DNA of 64,000 nt. Origin: Udeniomyces pyricola (lineage: Eukaryota > Basidiomycota > Tremellomycetes > Cystofilobasidiales > Mrakiaceae). Positions 39,664 through 51,896 of this stretch are shown in pieces (position 1 is the first letter of the stretch; the number at the start of each line of letters is the position of its first letter). The notes under the pieces are model-generated. The model was given only the letters and a program-made list of their open reading frames with translations. It was not told where the DNA came from and ran no database searches. Position numbers and translations under genes: made by a program. The stretch covers positions 717,142 through 781,141 of the forward strand of contig BCIK01000005.1 in assembly GCA_039545295.1 (NCBI GenBank). Reading direction: 5' to 3'.

Positions 39664-42600
39664 TCAAGTTGCCGATTTCTTCCTGACCGACGACCTAACG
39701 AACCTCTCCTCAAGCTTCCCGACCAAACTCCTCAACTCCCTCGACTCGACGCCCACGATTCGACTCGCCGCCTCGATGACGATGTCCAACGGGCTCGGTT
39801 CGTCGTCATCGTCGTCATCGTCTCGAACCGAGGAGGAAGAAGAAGAGGTGAGGGAATAGGCTTCACCTGGAAGAAGGAACGTAGCGAACCGATGGGGTTC
39901 TTCCGGATCGATTCGGTAGAGTGGCGTAGGAGGGAGCGTCTCGAGTGGTCGAGGGTACGTCGATCGGTCCAACAGTCCCCCCAACGGGTTCAAATCCGAT
40001 CTCAAAGGAGATCGTGGTGTACCGAAAAGGGAGGTAGAAGGAGATGGAGGTGATGAATCGGCGTAGGTTTGGAAGAGAGTCGAGGCTTTGGGAGAAGGAA
40101 GACCAGAGGATAGGATTCGGGTACAGAGATCGAGGTAGTGATCGAGGAGATCGGGTTGGGATTGAAGGTGTAGGATATCACTACGTAAATATGGGTTCGT
40201 GTAGAAGAGAAGGTCAAAGAGAAGGAGAGGGAGGAAGGAGGGAGGGAGGAGGAGGAAGAAGGGAGAGAAAGGAATTCAGAAAGATACCAACGTTCAGCCA
40301 GAAGAAAGCAAAGAGGATGCAAGAAACACAGAAAAGAGAAAAAGGATCGAAACATCCGAAAAACAAGAGGAAGAAGAAAGGACGAGAGAGCCTTACAAAT
40401 CGCCTGAAGCCAGCGTTTCCGTATCGGGATGAAGGATCCGATCCAAGCGAAGCTGTTTGAGCGAAGCCAGCCAGGCATCGCTGTTAGTCATCACTGTCGC
40501 GGGGTCCCGGTCGTTGACGGGGATCCTAGGAGAAGAGACGAGAAGAAAGCAACATCAAGGAAGGGAAAAAGGCCAGAAAAGGGGATTCATGAGAGGTGGA
40601 ATGTGATGTGTGAGCTTATGGAATGTCGCTCAACCTCGTTTTTTTTTTCTCTTCATCTCTTACCGCTCCATTATTGTGTGTGTGTTTTTTTTTTTTTTCT
40701 TTTCTTTTTTTTTTTTTTTGCATCGCTCTCAAGCAAGACAGATATAAGGGCTCTCACCTTTGTCTTCCGTCCAACCCAAACATCATCTTGAGCGACATCA
40801 CGACGACCGCCATGAGAGCGACTTCCGGGGGTGCTCGATCGCCGACCAACCCCCTCGGGATCCGTTCGGGCCCGCCTGTCCGACTCTGAGAGCCCATACC
40901 AGATTTAAGCGATCCTCTGTCATTGTCGTCGTCATCGTCTGAAGAAGAGGAAATGGAGGATTCGTCGGATCGACTCGATTGGATCCGGTTGCGCACGGTC
41001 CCAGGGACGTAGTTGGGAGTTAGAGAGTGGTGAAGTGAAAGGTTCAAATCGAGGGATTGGGATATGGATAAGGTTGAGGTATAGAAGATGGCTGAGGGTG
41101 AGCAAGAAAAGCAAAGGATGGACAGAGAACAAGAGAACAGGAGGAAAGAGCCAATGGGGTCAAAAAAAAAACACAAAAAAACATGTCATCAGCGGTCTGG
41201 TCCAACCGATCGATGATGGTGATGAAGACACAACGAGCATTCTGGGTAAGGAAGAAAAAAAAAGGTGGTGATACGAACGAGATAGGCCAAGGGACTTGAT
41301 GCAATGGAAGATGACGGGACTGGCGTTGAGCTCGGGAAAGTCGACGCCAAACGAAGCGGAAAGCTTCAGGGCGAGGGCCGAGGTCGAATCAAAGAGTTTG
41401 GTGACTGAGGGTGCAAACTGGCAACAACAATAACAAAAAAGAGGAAACGAAGGGGCGTAGCGATTCGTCAGTGGGATGCACGATACACGGAACCAGAAAA
41501 AGACATGTACATGAGAAGGAAAAAGGCAGGTTCCAGAACCCTTGACGCACAGAGTCTCTAAATTGAGAATAAACATGCTTGTTAAAATGTCTCCGCATGT
41601 CTAGAGGAATATGAGCCGAGTTGACAAAGTCGAGGTAGGGAAGGTCATGAAGATTGATGAGGCTGAACAGGCACGAGCGAGCAGACAGCGGAGAGGAAAG
41701 AAGGGAAGAAATAACAGAAACATTTGGGGGGAGGGGGAGGGTTTCCTGGCAGTCAGAATTTAGAATTGGGAAGCGATTTGGTGACCTACAGAGATGCGAC
41801 TACTCACCTGACAAAGTCTTTGAACAATACGGGTATCCGCATAGTCCAACATGCTAATACGACCAGCGAAAGACAATCAAGAGCTTCCATCCGCTTCTTG
41901 GAGCTACTGCTTCTCTGTCCCTTGTTCTTCCTTCCGGCTTGACTCGATTCTCCATACCCTTCAGGATGGTCGGCAGCCTCATCTTGTCCTTCTTCTTCTG
42001 AGGAAGAAGAAGAACTATCGCTTTGATGAGCGTCTTCGAGGTGTTTGATCAAGATGTCTTGACCACTCCCATCTTTGCCCTCGTCATCATCATCATCCTC
42101 GTCATCATCCTCATCGGTTTCTCTCTCTCGAGCAGAATCTCGTTCATCATCCCGTTCCCTTCGTGCAGAGTTTTTCTTGTTAGCTGAAGCTTTCGCTCTA
42201 CGCGTCGGCGGAAATGGAAGATGAGGTTGAGAAGAGGGGCCAGAATGGGGATCGTTTGACTGCGTCTGAGTCGAAGGGGGATCCTGCACCGACGATCGAA
42301 GGCTCTCCGGGAGGGGTGGAAGAGGGTAGATAAGGAGGCAAAGCGAGAGGAGTTCACGTGCAATGAGCTACAAAAGTAAAGAAAGATGATGGTCGAGAAT
42401 AGTGTGAGTTTGTGAGAACCGACGGACGATAAGAGGATATGAGGCAGGGCGGGGGGGGGNNGGGGNGGGNTTGGAGAAAGATGAATGAGACTTACCTCAA
42501 ACTCATGTGGGAGATTCCAAGCTTTCTGGAGCGCCTTGACTTGACACCTGACGAGGAGTTGGACCAGTTCCCAATGCAAAAATTCGGCTTCCTGGCCGTA

Positions 42601-43107
42601 GTAGACTAAAATGCCAGGCGGAAGAGAGACGGAGATATCGGTGAGAAGGATCAGTTGCTGTCGAACTTGACGCGTCGATCATGCCATTCTGGTCGTCATC
42701 CATACGATGGAGTCCAGAGGAAAAAAAGGTGAGCTGCCGGACCTTCATCTCTGCCTTGACCGTTGATGGCCCTTTGATTCTTGACGCGTTCGGTCTTTGT
42801 GCGTCGGATCCTGACGGCCATTTGCGAAGGGGCTCCATCCTGTTCGTTGGTCTCTCTTCGGTAATTCTGAACGAGAGCGATGAGAGAAATGGTACGAGGT
42901 TGGGTGAGTATGAGCTGAGCTGGGTGACTGGAATGGCAAAGGCGTGGGTAGGTTTGAACGAGTCATGGCCGTAGGGTGATGAGAGAGAAGCGAATCGACT
43001 GGGAAGGGATGCATGCGTACAGCATCGATGTGACCTTCCTCACAGACACGCATGCCCCCTGGGGCTTTCCTCCACCTGTTTGAACCGCATCGATCGCATC
43101 TGACCAT
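39664..43107 (-). CDS. RRN7: RNA polymerase I core factor subunit Rrn7/TAF1B
   Basis: Exons in transcript order: 43021-43107, 42743-42866, 42496-42605, 41808-42367, 41551-41662, about 41279-41417, 41175-41241, 40758-41091, 40397-40525, 39664-40180; roughly 726 residues. The first exon encodes a TFIIB-like zinc ribbon (C4, C7, C22, H26, with CDRCGSNRWRKAPGG), as in Rrn7/TAF1B. The first cyclin-like fold follows (WELVQLLVRCQVKAL; then LSLVVLACWTMRIPV; then LPELNASP-type FPELNASPVIFHCIKSL), and later MAVVVMSLKMMFGLDGR. Between them lie long acidic and Ser-rich inserts. The factor loads Pol I onto rDNA promoters in the nucleolus. The join near 41242-41278 does not keep frame with any normal intron: only 33-37 bases are available and a T9 run lies there, so this part is uncertain. 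It shares a promoter region with TAF9. Confidence 0.82.
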
Positions 43108-43417
43108 GGTGAATGGGGGCAGTGGATATGGAAGAGACGTGGGGTGGGTGGATGGCTCTGTATGCGGTTATGATATATGATGACTGTGTGGTTGACGAGT
43201 GCGTGAGTGTGTACTGTGCATTGACTATAAGGACGACAGCGATCATTAATCATTCAACATTCAATATTCGATATTTGATATATAACATTCAATATTCAAT
43301 ATCCATTAATCATTATTCACGTCCAACGTACGCGTTCAACCCTTTGGACCGACCGTCTTCCACCTGTTCCCTCTCAACCCATCCACCCATCCACCCATCC
43401 ACCCATCCCCTAATCAC
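43108..43417. promoter_or_regulatory. Divergent promoter RRN7 / TAF9
   Basis: 310 bases between the two start codons. The middle is AT-rich with repeated ATTCAATAT-type units (about 43255-43310) and the TAF9 side has four CCATCCAC-type copies (about 43379-43408). Shared promoter function is inferred from position. Confidence 0.5.
43255..43315. repeat. Imperfect ATTCAATAT / CATTAATCATT repeats
   Basis: Three to four imperfect copies of ATTCAATATTCGATAT-like sequence, flanked on both sides by ATTAATCATT, in the AT-rich centre of the RRN7/TAF9 divergent region. Confidence 0.6.
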
Positions 43418-45385
43418 ATGCCACGCGCATCCGAAGCCCCCAACCACGAACCTCTCCCAAGGGACGCTCGCATCATTGCCCTCATCCTCGCCTCAAAGGT
43501 CAGTCCTTCCTGCCATGTCCTTCTTCATCCCGCTAGGCGAATCCGTCATCCCATCCGGCTCACCCATCCACATCCACATCCCCATATCCATTCGTTTCGT
43601 TTCGTCTCTCTCCCTCTCCCATCTGTAGGGCATCGAAGACAGCTCTCCTCAAGTCCTCCACCAATTGCTCGAGTTCACCCATCGTTCGGCCCATAGTTCT
43701 TTGCTTCTTCTCCCCCTCCTGCCTGCCACCTTGCCCTCTACCTCATCCGTTCCTCTTCAACCGCAGCACGCAATCACCCTAACAGATCGCCTTTCTTCTC
43801 TCACCTCACCTCACCTCTTCTCCACTCACTTTGTCTCATCATCTCTCAGGATATACAACCGACATCCTTCTCGATGCCCTCACCTACTCCGATCATGCCG
43901 GCAAGAACGGCAAGCTTGAGCTAGACGACGTCGAACTCGCTGTCCAAGCCAAAGTCAATTACAGCTTCAAAGAAGCCGGTGAACGCGACGTACGTGTTTT
44001 TCTTCTTCTTCTTTCTCTTTTAAGATGACCAACCAGCCCTATCCTTACTCGACACGAGAGAGAGAGAGCGATACAAGAGTCATTTAGATCACGATGTCAA
44101 GATGGCAGGTGACCGATCCCTTTTGACTAATTCTCATCATCCATCACCCCTTTCCCTCACATCCTCTCACTCACCCCCTCTATATCCAAACCGATCTCTA
44201 GTTCTTGATCCCTCTCGCTCAAACCATCAATTCTCACCCACTTCCTCCCGTTTCCGAAACGCCCTTCATCCGACTGCCTCATCCTAAACACCTTCTCACC
44301 GCGCCCAACTTTAACCTCGTCCCCAACAAAGTAAGCCTCCCTTTCCCTCGATTCCCTCTCCTCCTTCTCCTTTGTTATCCTTCCGAGGAGATCAATTGTC
44401 CGTAGAAAGATGAGCCAAGGAGGACATGAAAAAAAAAAAGAAACACACTCAATACGTTCTCTCTGTCTGTCCCTCCCCCCCCCCCCCCCCTCCAACTCTA
44501 CGGCTCATCATTCCTTTCAATCCATTTCGGGGTCTCTTTTTCGCTCTCTTACCTTTCGTTTCACAGCCACCTCCAGGATATCAGCTTTCGAGTACAACCG
44601 CCGCATCCCGGTCTTCCTCTCCCGAATCCGACGTCGAAGTCAGTGGTGGTGGGACGACCCGTGGCGGCATCGAACGGAGTCCATCAACGGGTAACGGTGG
44701 AACCAACGCGATGGCTAGGGGTGGTTCTTCTTCTTCGAGTGGTTTGGAGCCGATTGATCTTTCGACGAATTCGACGACCATCACTTCGAACGTCACGGCT
44801 CCTACGATCACGACTGCCACTGTCCCTGTTCCTGCCGCTGCTGTTGGCCAGGTCGCTTCGGCGCGGCAACAAGGCGGCGGTAGTGGTCGAATGGGCGGTG
44901 TGAGGGAAGCAGATAAGGAAGACGATGATTACGATGATGTCGAAGATGGAGAAGGTGGAGATAGCACTATGGGTCAAAATTTGACTGGATCTGGGAGTGG
45001 AGTTGTTGTTGGAGGAGGAGCAGGAGGTTTAGGAGGAACGACTTCTGGACCGATGACGTCGTCTTTGTCGTCGTCGTCGTCGTCTGCATTGCTCCCTACG
45101 ACGACGACGGTTGGAGGAGTGGCGAACGTGGACGTCGATCCGGAAGGGGAAGACGACCATCCCGAACAAGACAAAAACGACGACGACGAGGACGACGACG
45201 AGGATGACGAAGACGATGATATGATGGAAGCGGTCGAACTGCCGTTGCAGGACGAAAGCGGATCGACGGTCGATGCCCCTCAGCATTTGGATCCGCTTCT
45301 GTTTGGGAACGGAGGTGGATCGACGACGACGGTATTGGGAGAAAAGAGACGGATCGATGAGGAGGATGAGGATTATGATTCGTAG
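43418..45385 (+). CDS. TAF9: TFIID/SAGA subunit Taf9 with long acidic tail
   Basis: Five exons: 43418-43498, 43629-43683, 43850-43989, 44202-44330, 44567-45385; 407 residues in phase. Residues about 13-95 form the TAF9 histone fold (PRDARIIALILASKGIEDS, then VLHQLLEFTHRYTTDILLDA, then LELDDVELAVQAKV). The conserved region after it is present too (FLIPLAQTINSHPLPPV and LLTAPNFNLVPNKPPPGYQLS). Taf9 pairs with Taf6 through the histone fold in TFIID and in SAGA. The last exon adds about 260 residues of Ser/Gly/Thr-rich sequence with two acidic blocks and has no recognisable domain; it makes the protein much longer than the roughly 160-260 residues usual for Taf9. Confidence 0.93.
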
Positions 45386-46583
45386 AGGCGTTTTCGTGGT
45401 GAGGAATGGGCTAGGGCTAGGACTCTTTTTTTTTTTTAAGGACGGGAAGAGAAAATACTCGATTATGGATATAGTCTATTTTTCATCATTATGTGTTTTG
45501 AAAGGCGACCAGACAGCGTAGATTGGACCCATCAAAGCCACGTTGAATCATTCACCAGAAGACCATAAAGAAGAGAAAAAGAAGAAAAAAAAGAAAGACA
45601 AAAGAACAACGAAAGAAGAAGAAAAGAAAAGAAAGAACAAAAGAAAGAAAAAAAAAACACAAGGAAGAGAAAGAAGACCGAAGGAACCAAGACAACATGC
45701 TGAGCGAGTAATGATACACAAGATGTGTGGATTGATTCGAAAGATATCGAAGCAGGAGGCGCTGCCGGAGAGAGAGTGTGTACTGTCGATCCGATTCGAG
45801 AGAAAGCAGAGAGAGGACGTGGCCGTGACGCAGCATGAGCACGCATGCATAGGGTTGCATTTGGTTGGGATCGGATCGAGGTGGAATCGGGAAGGCTCGC
45901 GGCAGGGCTGCAAGCAACTGCATGGAATATCTCACAGCTAGCTAGTAGTCATAGTCGTAGTCGTGATTGACATCGTCGTAAAGACACAAGACGAAGAGAC
46001 CGAAAGCGAGCTGATCAACGAGGGGTAGCAAAGTATATCACAAGTTGGCTATAGTGTCTACTATATATATATTGCCACACTCGTACGTCGTCCGACGAGT
46101 CAATCGAGATGGACGATCTGACCAGCCGGGGTCGAGCGAGAGAGAAGCGTGCTAAGCTAGGAGGGTTGCCCAAACAAAAGAAAGAAAAAGAAAGAAAACC
46201 CAAGAAGAAGAAGACAAGTAACAAACGAGAAAAAGGGTAAGAAAAAAAAGGACAAAAACCATGTTTATGCTGCAGAGGAGGATCGGAAAGCCCCATGGAT
46301 GTAGATACTCATGAGTGCAAGAGGATCGAGAAAATGAGTGGATGCGAAATTGTGTGTGTATGTGTGTATGTGTGTATGTGTGTATGTGATGGGGATGGGT
46401 ATCTATTATGATCATGGACGTGAAAGCAGATTAATGAATGATCGTACAGACGACGTCCGGCCAACGCACGTACGTATGTCGGCCAATTGCCTCCCCTCCT
46501 TCCTTCCTCCCCCTTTCCCCTTCCCGTTCCAAACTCTAGGCTAATCAAAAAAAAATTCCATCATCGACTGACTCTCTCACAAT
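45386..46583. other. Convergent intergenic region TAF9 / LIM-like gene
   Basis: About 1.2 kb. An A/G-rich tract (about 45560-45700) and a GT-rich stretch (about 46353-46388, TGTG and TGTA units) stand out, with a TA tract near 46060. No gene is supported. Confidence 0.65.
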
Positions 46584-49500
46584 TCACCGCCTTCCCACCC
46601 CAGCCTTTTCCAAAATACTCGGTTTCCTACCCACCGTCGTCGTCGTCGTCGAACTCGCAGGTCGAGTGACCGTAGTCCGCGCAGTACGTCGAGTCCTATC
46701 CTTCTCACCGTCCAAATCATCATTAGCCCTTCGCGGCGTCGGAGAAGACTCGGCCATGGCATTATTCATGGCTGTTTCATGCTGACGATGACCGACCCCA
46801 TATCTCGCGGCCGAATACTTCAACGACGCCGGTTTCTTGACCGCCATGAGTCCGACGAGCGGAGGCGTGTCTTGCCCCGGCGTCGTCGTCGTCGAGGGAC
46901 TCTCGAGCGCGGTATCTCCCATTCGGTGTCGGGTGTAGAGGAGGGATCGGGCCGGCGTGGCGTTCGAATGGGTATACGGCGAAGCCGCTCGGGACGAAGA
47001 AGACGAAGAAGATGAAGAGATTGAAGAGCAAGAGGGGGCAGGTGAAGGACCTCGATCAGCGGCCGAGGGTTCGATTCGACCTATCGAGCCACCCGTGGGA
47101 TAATGATGGTGAGACCCCGAGGATCGAGTGGAGTGAGACGAAAGGGATGACCCTGGTCGGGTAAAACTAGGTGACGATGCTGAAGAAAGAGCGCGACCGC
47201 TAGGGTAGTGGGAATATGACGACAGGGCGGATGAAGGACGGGGGGTCGATGTTGCGTTGGCAGCAAAGGATTCAAAGGTCGATCGGGAAGCGGCGAACGT
47301 GGAACGAGTCGTAGCGGGTAGGAAGCTGGGAGACGAAGGCATGGAGATGGACGATAGAGACGTCTGGGGTGTCGTAGGGAGAGCAGAGACCGATTGCGTC
47401 GCTCGGGTGTGTTGACCGGAGAGGATGCGAGGTCGAGAAGTTGAGGAACCGTGGGATCCACTAGAAGGCGAATCGACGGGACGATCGAGCAAAGTGGTCG
47501 TTCGTGGCAGGAAAAGAGACATAGGTCGGGCCATCGAGGGAGACGCAACAGATCGTGAGAGAGAAGACGGTCGATAAGAGTCGTTGGAGCTGATGGAAGA
47601 AGTAGAAGGGTGCTTGGAGTGAACGCTCGTTGATGTCGTGCTCAAAGGCGGAAGGGAGAAACCTCCAGTGAAAGACTGGGACAACGGCCGTTGAGCACGT
47701 CGGATACCGTCCTAGAATGACAGCCAAGGCAGACAGGCAGAGAAAAGAGGGGAGAGATCAACAACCAGTCAGTCATCAGAGTTTGCCACGTAAACAAATG
47801 GAGCCAGGAACGTTGTCGCAAGAACAAGGAGAGAAGGAATAGACGCAGAGAAAACAGAACCTGACTGAGGGAGAGAGATCATCTTATTTTTTTTGAAAGA
47901 CAAAACTCACCAAGCAACCGCGGCACCAAACGCCGCCCATGCCATCGACCTTGGCACCTGCATCCAAAGCTCGTCCACATCCCTGATTTTTACCCCGAAG
48001 ACTATCCTTTTTGATGGGACCCCTGCCAACGCCCCCACCACACGCGAGGCAACCCCGATGCCATTTCTCACCTGCCGTCACGCCAGGTTGGCTCCCGAGC
48101 CCGGTCGGACCGGCCACGACGTCTTGCTGGAAGAGCGACACAGCAAGGTCACAGCCAGGGCAGTTCAAAGAGATACTCCCGTACTTCCTGGTTCCGCCGG
48201 GGGTCGTCGTCGAGCCAGATGACAAAGAAGATGAGTGTGCGTGACGGAGTTGGGGTCGGGTCTGGCATGCTGATCCGGTCAAGGGGGTGTTGGTCGTGAC
48301 CGATGGCGAGTACGTGTGCGTTTGGTTGGCCACACCGGTGAAGGGCAAAGGCGGTGGAGGCATCGACGCTTTGTCGAGCGCTTCTTTGGCCGCTCGGTTG
48401 AGGGGCGTCGCAGGGCTATCATTCGCGACGGATCGAGCGAGAGGGGTCGGGATACGCGATGGAGTCTTGAGCTTGTCGATCGTATGGGAGGATTTGGCCG
48501 GTGTTGAAGGAAGTCTCGTGGTCTGAACATCCATCGACGTGGAGCGGACGGTCGTGGAAAGATCTGGCTCGGTCTTTGGTTGGACAACAAGTGCAAAAGC
48601 GAGAAAGATTTGATACGACAGAAAGCCAGTGAGCGATCAAGTCGGGCTGGGGCAATATCACGAAAAAAAAACAGATATTCAAACTCCCGGTCGACCTGAC
48701 GACGTACCTTGATCGGAGATGAGACGGTTAGGTCGACTCGCGTATCCTTCTCTTTTTCTGCAGCAGGATTAACGTCCCACTTGCCTCCCTCTAGCTCACT
48801 CAACAGATCTACGAGCTTGAGTTCACCAGACCAATCTCCTCCTCCTTCTTCTTCTCCTTCGTCTTTGTCCCCTGTCTCATCCCTGACTTTCACGTTATCG
48901 ATGCCGAGTAGGTGACCGGTCTCGACGCTAGCCAAGGACGATCCGCTACTTAGAGACGACAATGCGCTCGTCAAACTACTTGACGTGCTCAGCGTTGGGA
49001 TCGAGGTCGAGCTCGCTGTGGGTGGGCCCAAATTGGGTAGAAACGCGTAGGGGTCCTTCAGGCTCGGCGATTTTGGTCCGCTGAGGAGGTACGAGGAGGT
49101 CCGAGACGGTGAAGCAAGTGGTCGAATCTCGAGTGCGCGCGAGGATTTTTCGCCATCGATGAGGTGAGAAGACCGGGACGGAGTCATCGACGTGAGATGG
49201 GAAGGCACACGGGGTGGAAGAGAAATCGATGGACTCGCCGGTTCAAAGGTGAACCGAGAAGCGAGGTTGGCAACGGACGGCGAGGGTAAACCCGTAGGCG
49301 TGGATGGAGCCGACGACGAAGAGGCAAAAGACGCTTTCGGTCGGGCAGATTCGTAAGCAATGTTTCGAGAAGGAGGCGTAGGAGCAAAACCACCGAGGTT
49401 GGCAGTGGATGTCTGAGCTCGCCGGTTGACGGGCCGACTGGAGGCGGGAGATGACTTGTTGGATCCGCTCGTTGGACCAAAGAAGCACGGCTCGCACGAG

Positions 49501-50940
49501 GGAGCGCATGCCAAGTTGAGGAGAGTGGCAGGATAACCACAGCCTGATACAATCAGATTCATAGGGTCAGTCGATCGTTTCAGGAAAAGTATGATCCAGG
49601 CTGGGTGCATATGAGGAGCAGGAAAGGCAACAACATACCGACGCATACGAAACATCTCTCATGCCAAACATGATCTCGGACCTTCATTGCCGGATCGCCC
49701 TTGATGCCCAAGACAGGTGAATGACAAGCTTCGCCTGATCGCCAAGGAAAGCCCATGAGAGGAAGTGCAAAAAAGGCCTCAAGATTAGCTCTCAAGCACA
49801 AACTAACAGTAAGCCTGTGGCTCCGACAACAGAGACCCTTGACCCGCGGGGAACGACAAACAACACGAACAATCCCCTTTTTTGTGCTGATCGACGTAAC
49901 ATGGCCGGCACAGGAACCTGGCTTCAGCACTGGAAGAGAGAGAGTGACGAAGGGTTCATCCCCAAAAGTGGTCAGCTTTGGACCTTCGAAGCAAACGCCA
50001 CTGAACTAAATAATCAATAAACAAATCAACCAATTCATCAAATTCACACGAGCGTCAAATCTGGACGAACCTCGCTGGATCACATCCGTTGGCCGGGTAG
50101 ATGGTCCCTTCACTCCCGCCCATCTTGCCAAACGCTTCCTTGCAACTGGAGCACTTGGCCTGTTCGGGCGTTCGCCTCTCAAGCACGCTGCCCATGACTT
50201 TCTGGAGGGATCCGATGGAGTCGTTGCTCTTGACGCGGACAAGTGGGAACCGAGCGTCAAACGCTGCCGTCGATGGTACCCGAGGGCTAGATGGCGGGAT
50301 GGGTGGTAAGGGCTTGTCTGGTGAGGCAGGACTTTTGGAAGCGTGTAGTTGTGACTTGAGAAGGGGAAGCGTCGTCTCGCGAGAGGGGGATGGTGGGACG
50401 AGCTTGCGGGCAAACGACGGCGAGGTCGAGCTGGTGGCTGTACTGGGCGGCGTCGCTGGGTCGATGGTCAACTTTGGATTCAAGCGGGATGCCTTCGGAG
50501 TAGCGTCACGGGAGTCGGTCTCCCTCGGATGAGCATTAGGTGATTTGGTGGGCAGTCGAGAAGAAGATGTCGAAGAACGAGGAGAGCAGTATCTGACTCG
50601 GTGAAGTCACAGACAGAAGGAGAGAAGCAACAAAGCGGGAAAGATAAAGCGACCATCGTTCAACATGAACATGTCAGCAAATGCCCGAGTTCCAATCGAG
50701 CTGGAGACCAACGGAGACCATCCGGAGTAGTCGAGGCGATGAGTCGGACGACGGGCTCGCTCGGGTCACGCACTTTTTCTGCCACCTGTCCTTAGGCGGA
50801 TGGGGGGAGCTGGACGGATCGTCTGGTTGGATAGCAGCAGCGGCTGCGTCAAAGACGGCCTGAGGGATTTTGATGCTGCAACTCGAGCATCGGTCGAGGG
50901 TGAGATCGTGAAGATGACCGCAGCCGGAGCAGTAGGACAT
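46584..50940 (-). CDS. Large LIM-like multi-zinc-site protein
   Basis: Seven exons: 50774-50940, 50071-50592, 49912-50000, 49639-49734, 48708-49543, 47911-48573, 46584-47711; 1166 residues, in phase. Four Cys-rich blocks are seen: an N-terminal ribbon with C4, C7, C18 and C21 (YCSGCGH, CSSCS); CSSCKEAF near residue 200; a LIM-like block with CEACHSPVLG, VWHERCFVCVGCGYP and CAPSCEPCFF (about 260-315); and a second LIM-like block with CPGCDLAV, KWHRGCLACGG, CGRAL and WCRGCL (about 700-790). Between and after them are long Ser/Pro/Thr-rich, probably disordered, linkers with many S/T-P sites. LIM domains bind protein partners, often at actin or polarity sites, and I infer a scaffold role. Three acceptors or donors (exon 3 end GTGCCG, exon 6 acceptor AAAG) are weak, but the joins restore the zinc ligands. 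I do not recognise a named orthologue. Confidence 0.75.
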
Positions 50941-51896
50941 GTCGAGAACGGCGGGAAGAGCGACGGGGGAAAGGGGGGGAACGGGACCGGGATGGGATGG
51001 GATGGAAGCTGGACAAAGCGGTGGTCGAAGGAAAGGAATGGGATGGGAAAGGTTTTGAGAGTTAGGGTGAGGGCAAGGAGAGGTAATTGTCAGCCAACAA
51101 AACATGGAAGAAAGGAGAGCAGAAGGTCGAAGGGTGAGGTGAAATCGTCCTTGGAAGGGGGCCAGACCAGCAGCAGCGTGATGATATAACATATGTACCC
51201 GGCCCTAGTATCTAGTGCGAGCGCGAGTGGGTGTGCTGATCTTTATCACTGAGGACGTAATTGTCGCTCTTGAGAGGGCAAGAGTGCGTTGTGTATGGCG
51301 ATGAGCAACAGGGAAGAAGAACTGAAGACGATCAATCGAGCCAATCGACGAAAGGGCGAAGAGACGTATGAGTCCGTCAAGTTGGTTGATAAGTCGACTG
51401 ATAGAATGACTGACCAGCGGGAAACTGCGCAGACGAACTCGTCGCGTTGGTCGGCGCGTGCGCGTGGCGATGATTATTCTATCAGATCGTCATCAATATG
51501 GATATCATCTTATATATATATATATATAAATGTATATACGTCGACTCATCATCATCATGACAGCGCTACGACACGACATGACATGTTACATCACCGACGT
51601 CTAGTACGTATTTGGATGTGATGAATCCCTAGGTCGACATTCCCGACGAAAGAAAAGCAAACCACGACTCAAAATGCATGTTTGTGTTTCCCTTGTAATA
51701 CACAACTCGCTGCTGCGTCATCTTCTCCTCCCATCCATTCAACCTGTAACCTCACACCTCCACAACCATTCGACCCCCTCTTGCGCCGCCCAACCACTCG
51801 ACTCACTCATCCCACGTCCTCATCAACCCCATCATCACTCCCGCCCTCCATCCCATTCACAACCCACCCAACTCTCCCTTTGCTTTTACCCCAATC
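50941..51896. promoter_or_regulatory. Divergent region LIM-like gene / SPT-like gene
   Basis: 956 bases between start codons. A (TA)n tract lies at about 51511-51527 and (CAT)n at 51545-51558; the last 200 bases are the C/T-rich leader of the plus-strand gene. No gene is seen. Confidence 0.45.

Noticed and set aside
39335..39667. Lys/Arg-rich frames after the RRN7 stop
   Set aside because: They are products of T/C homopolymers in the intergenic region.
41242..41278. A 37-base or 33-base intron in RRN7
   Set aside because: Donor and acceptor dinucleotides exist, but the length is below the other introns here and neither version links the two conserved frames.
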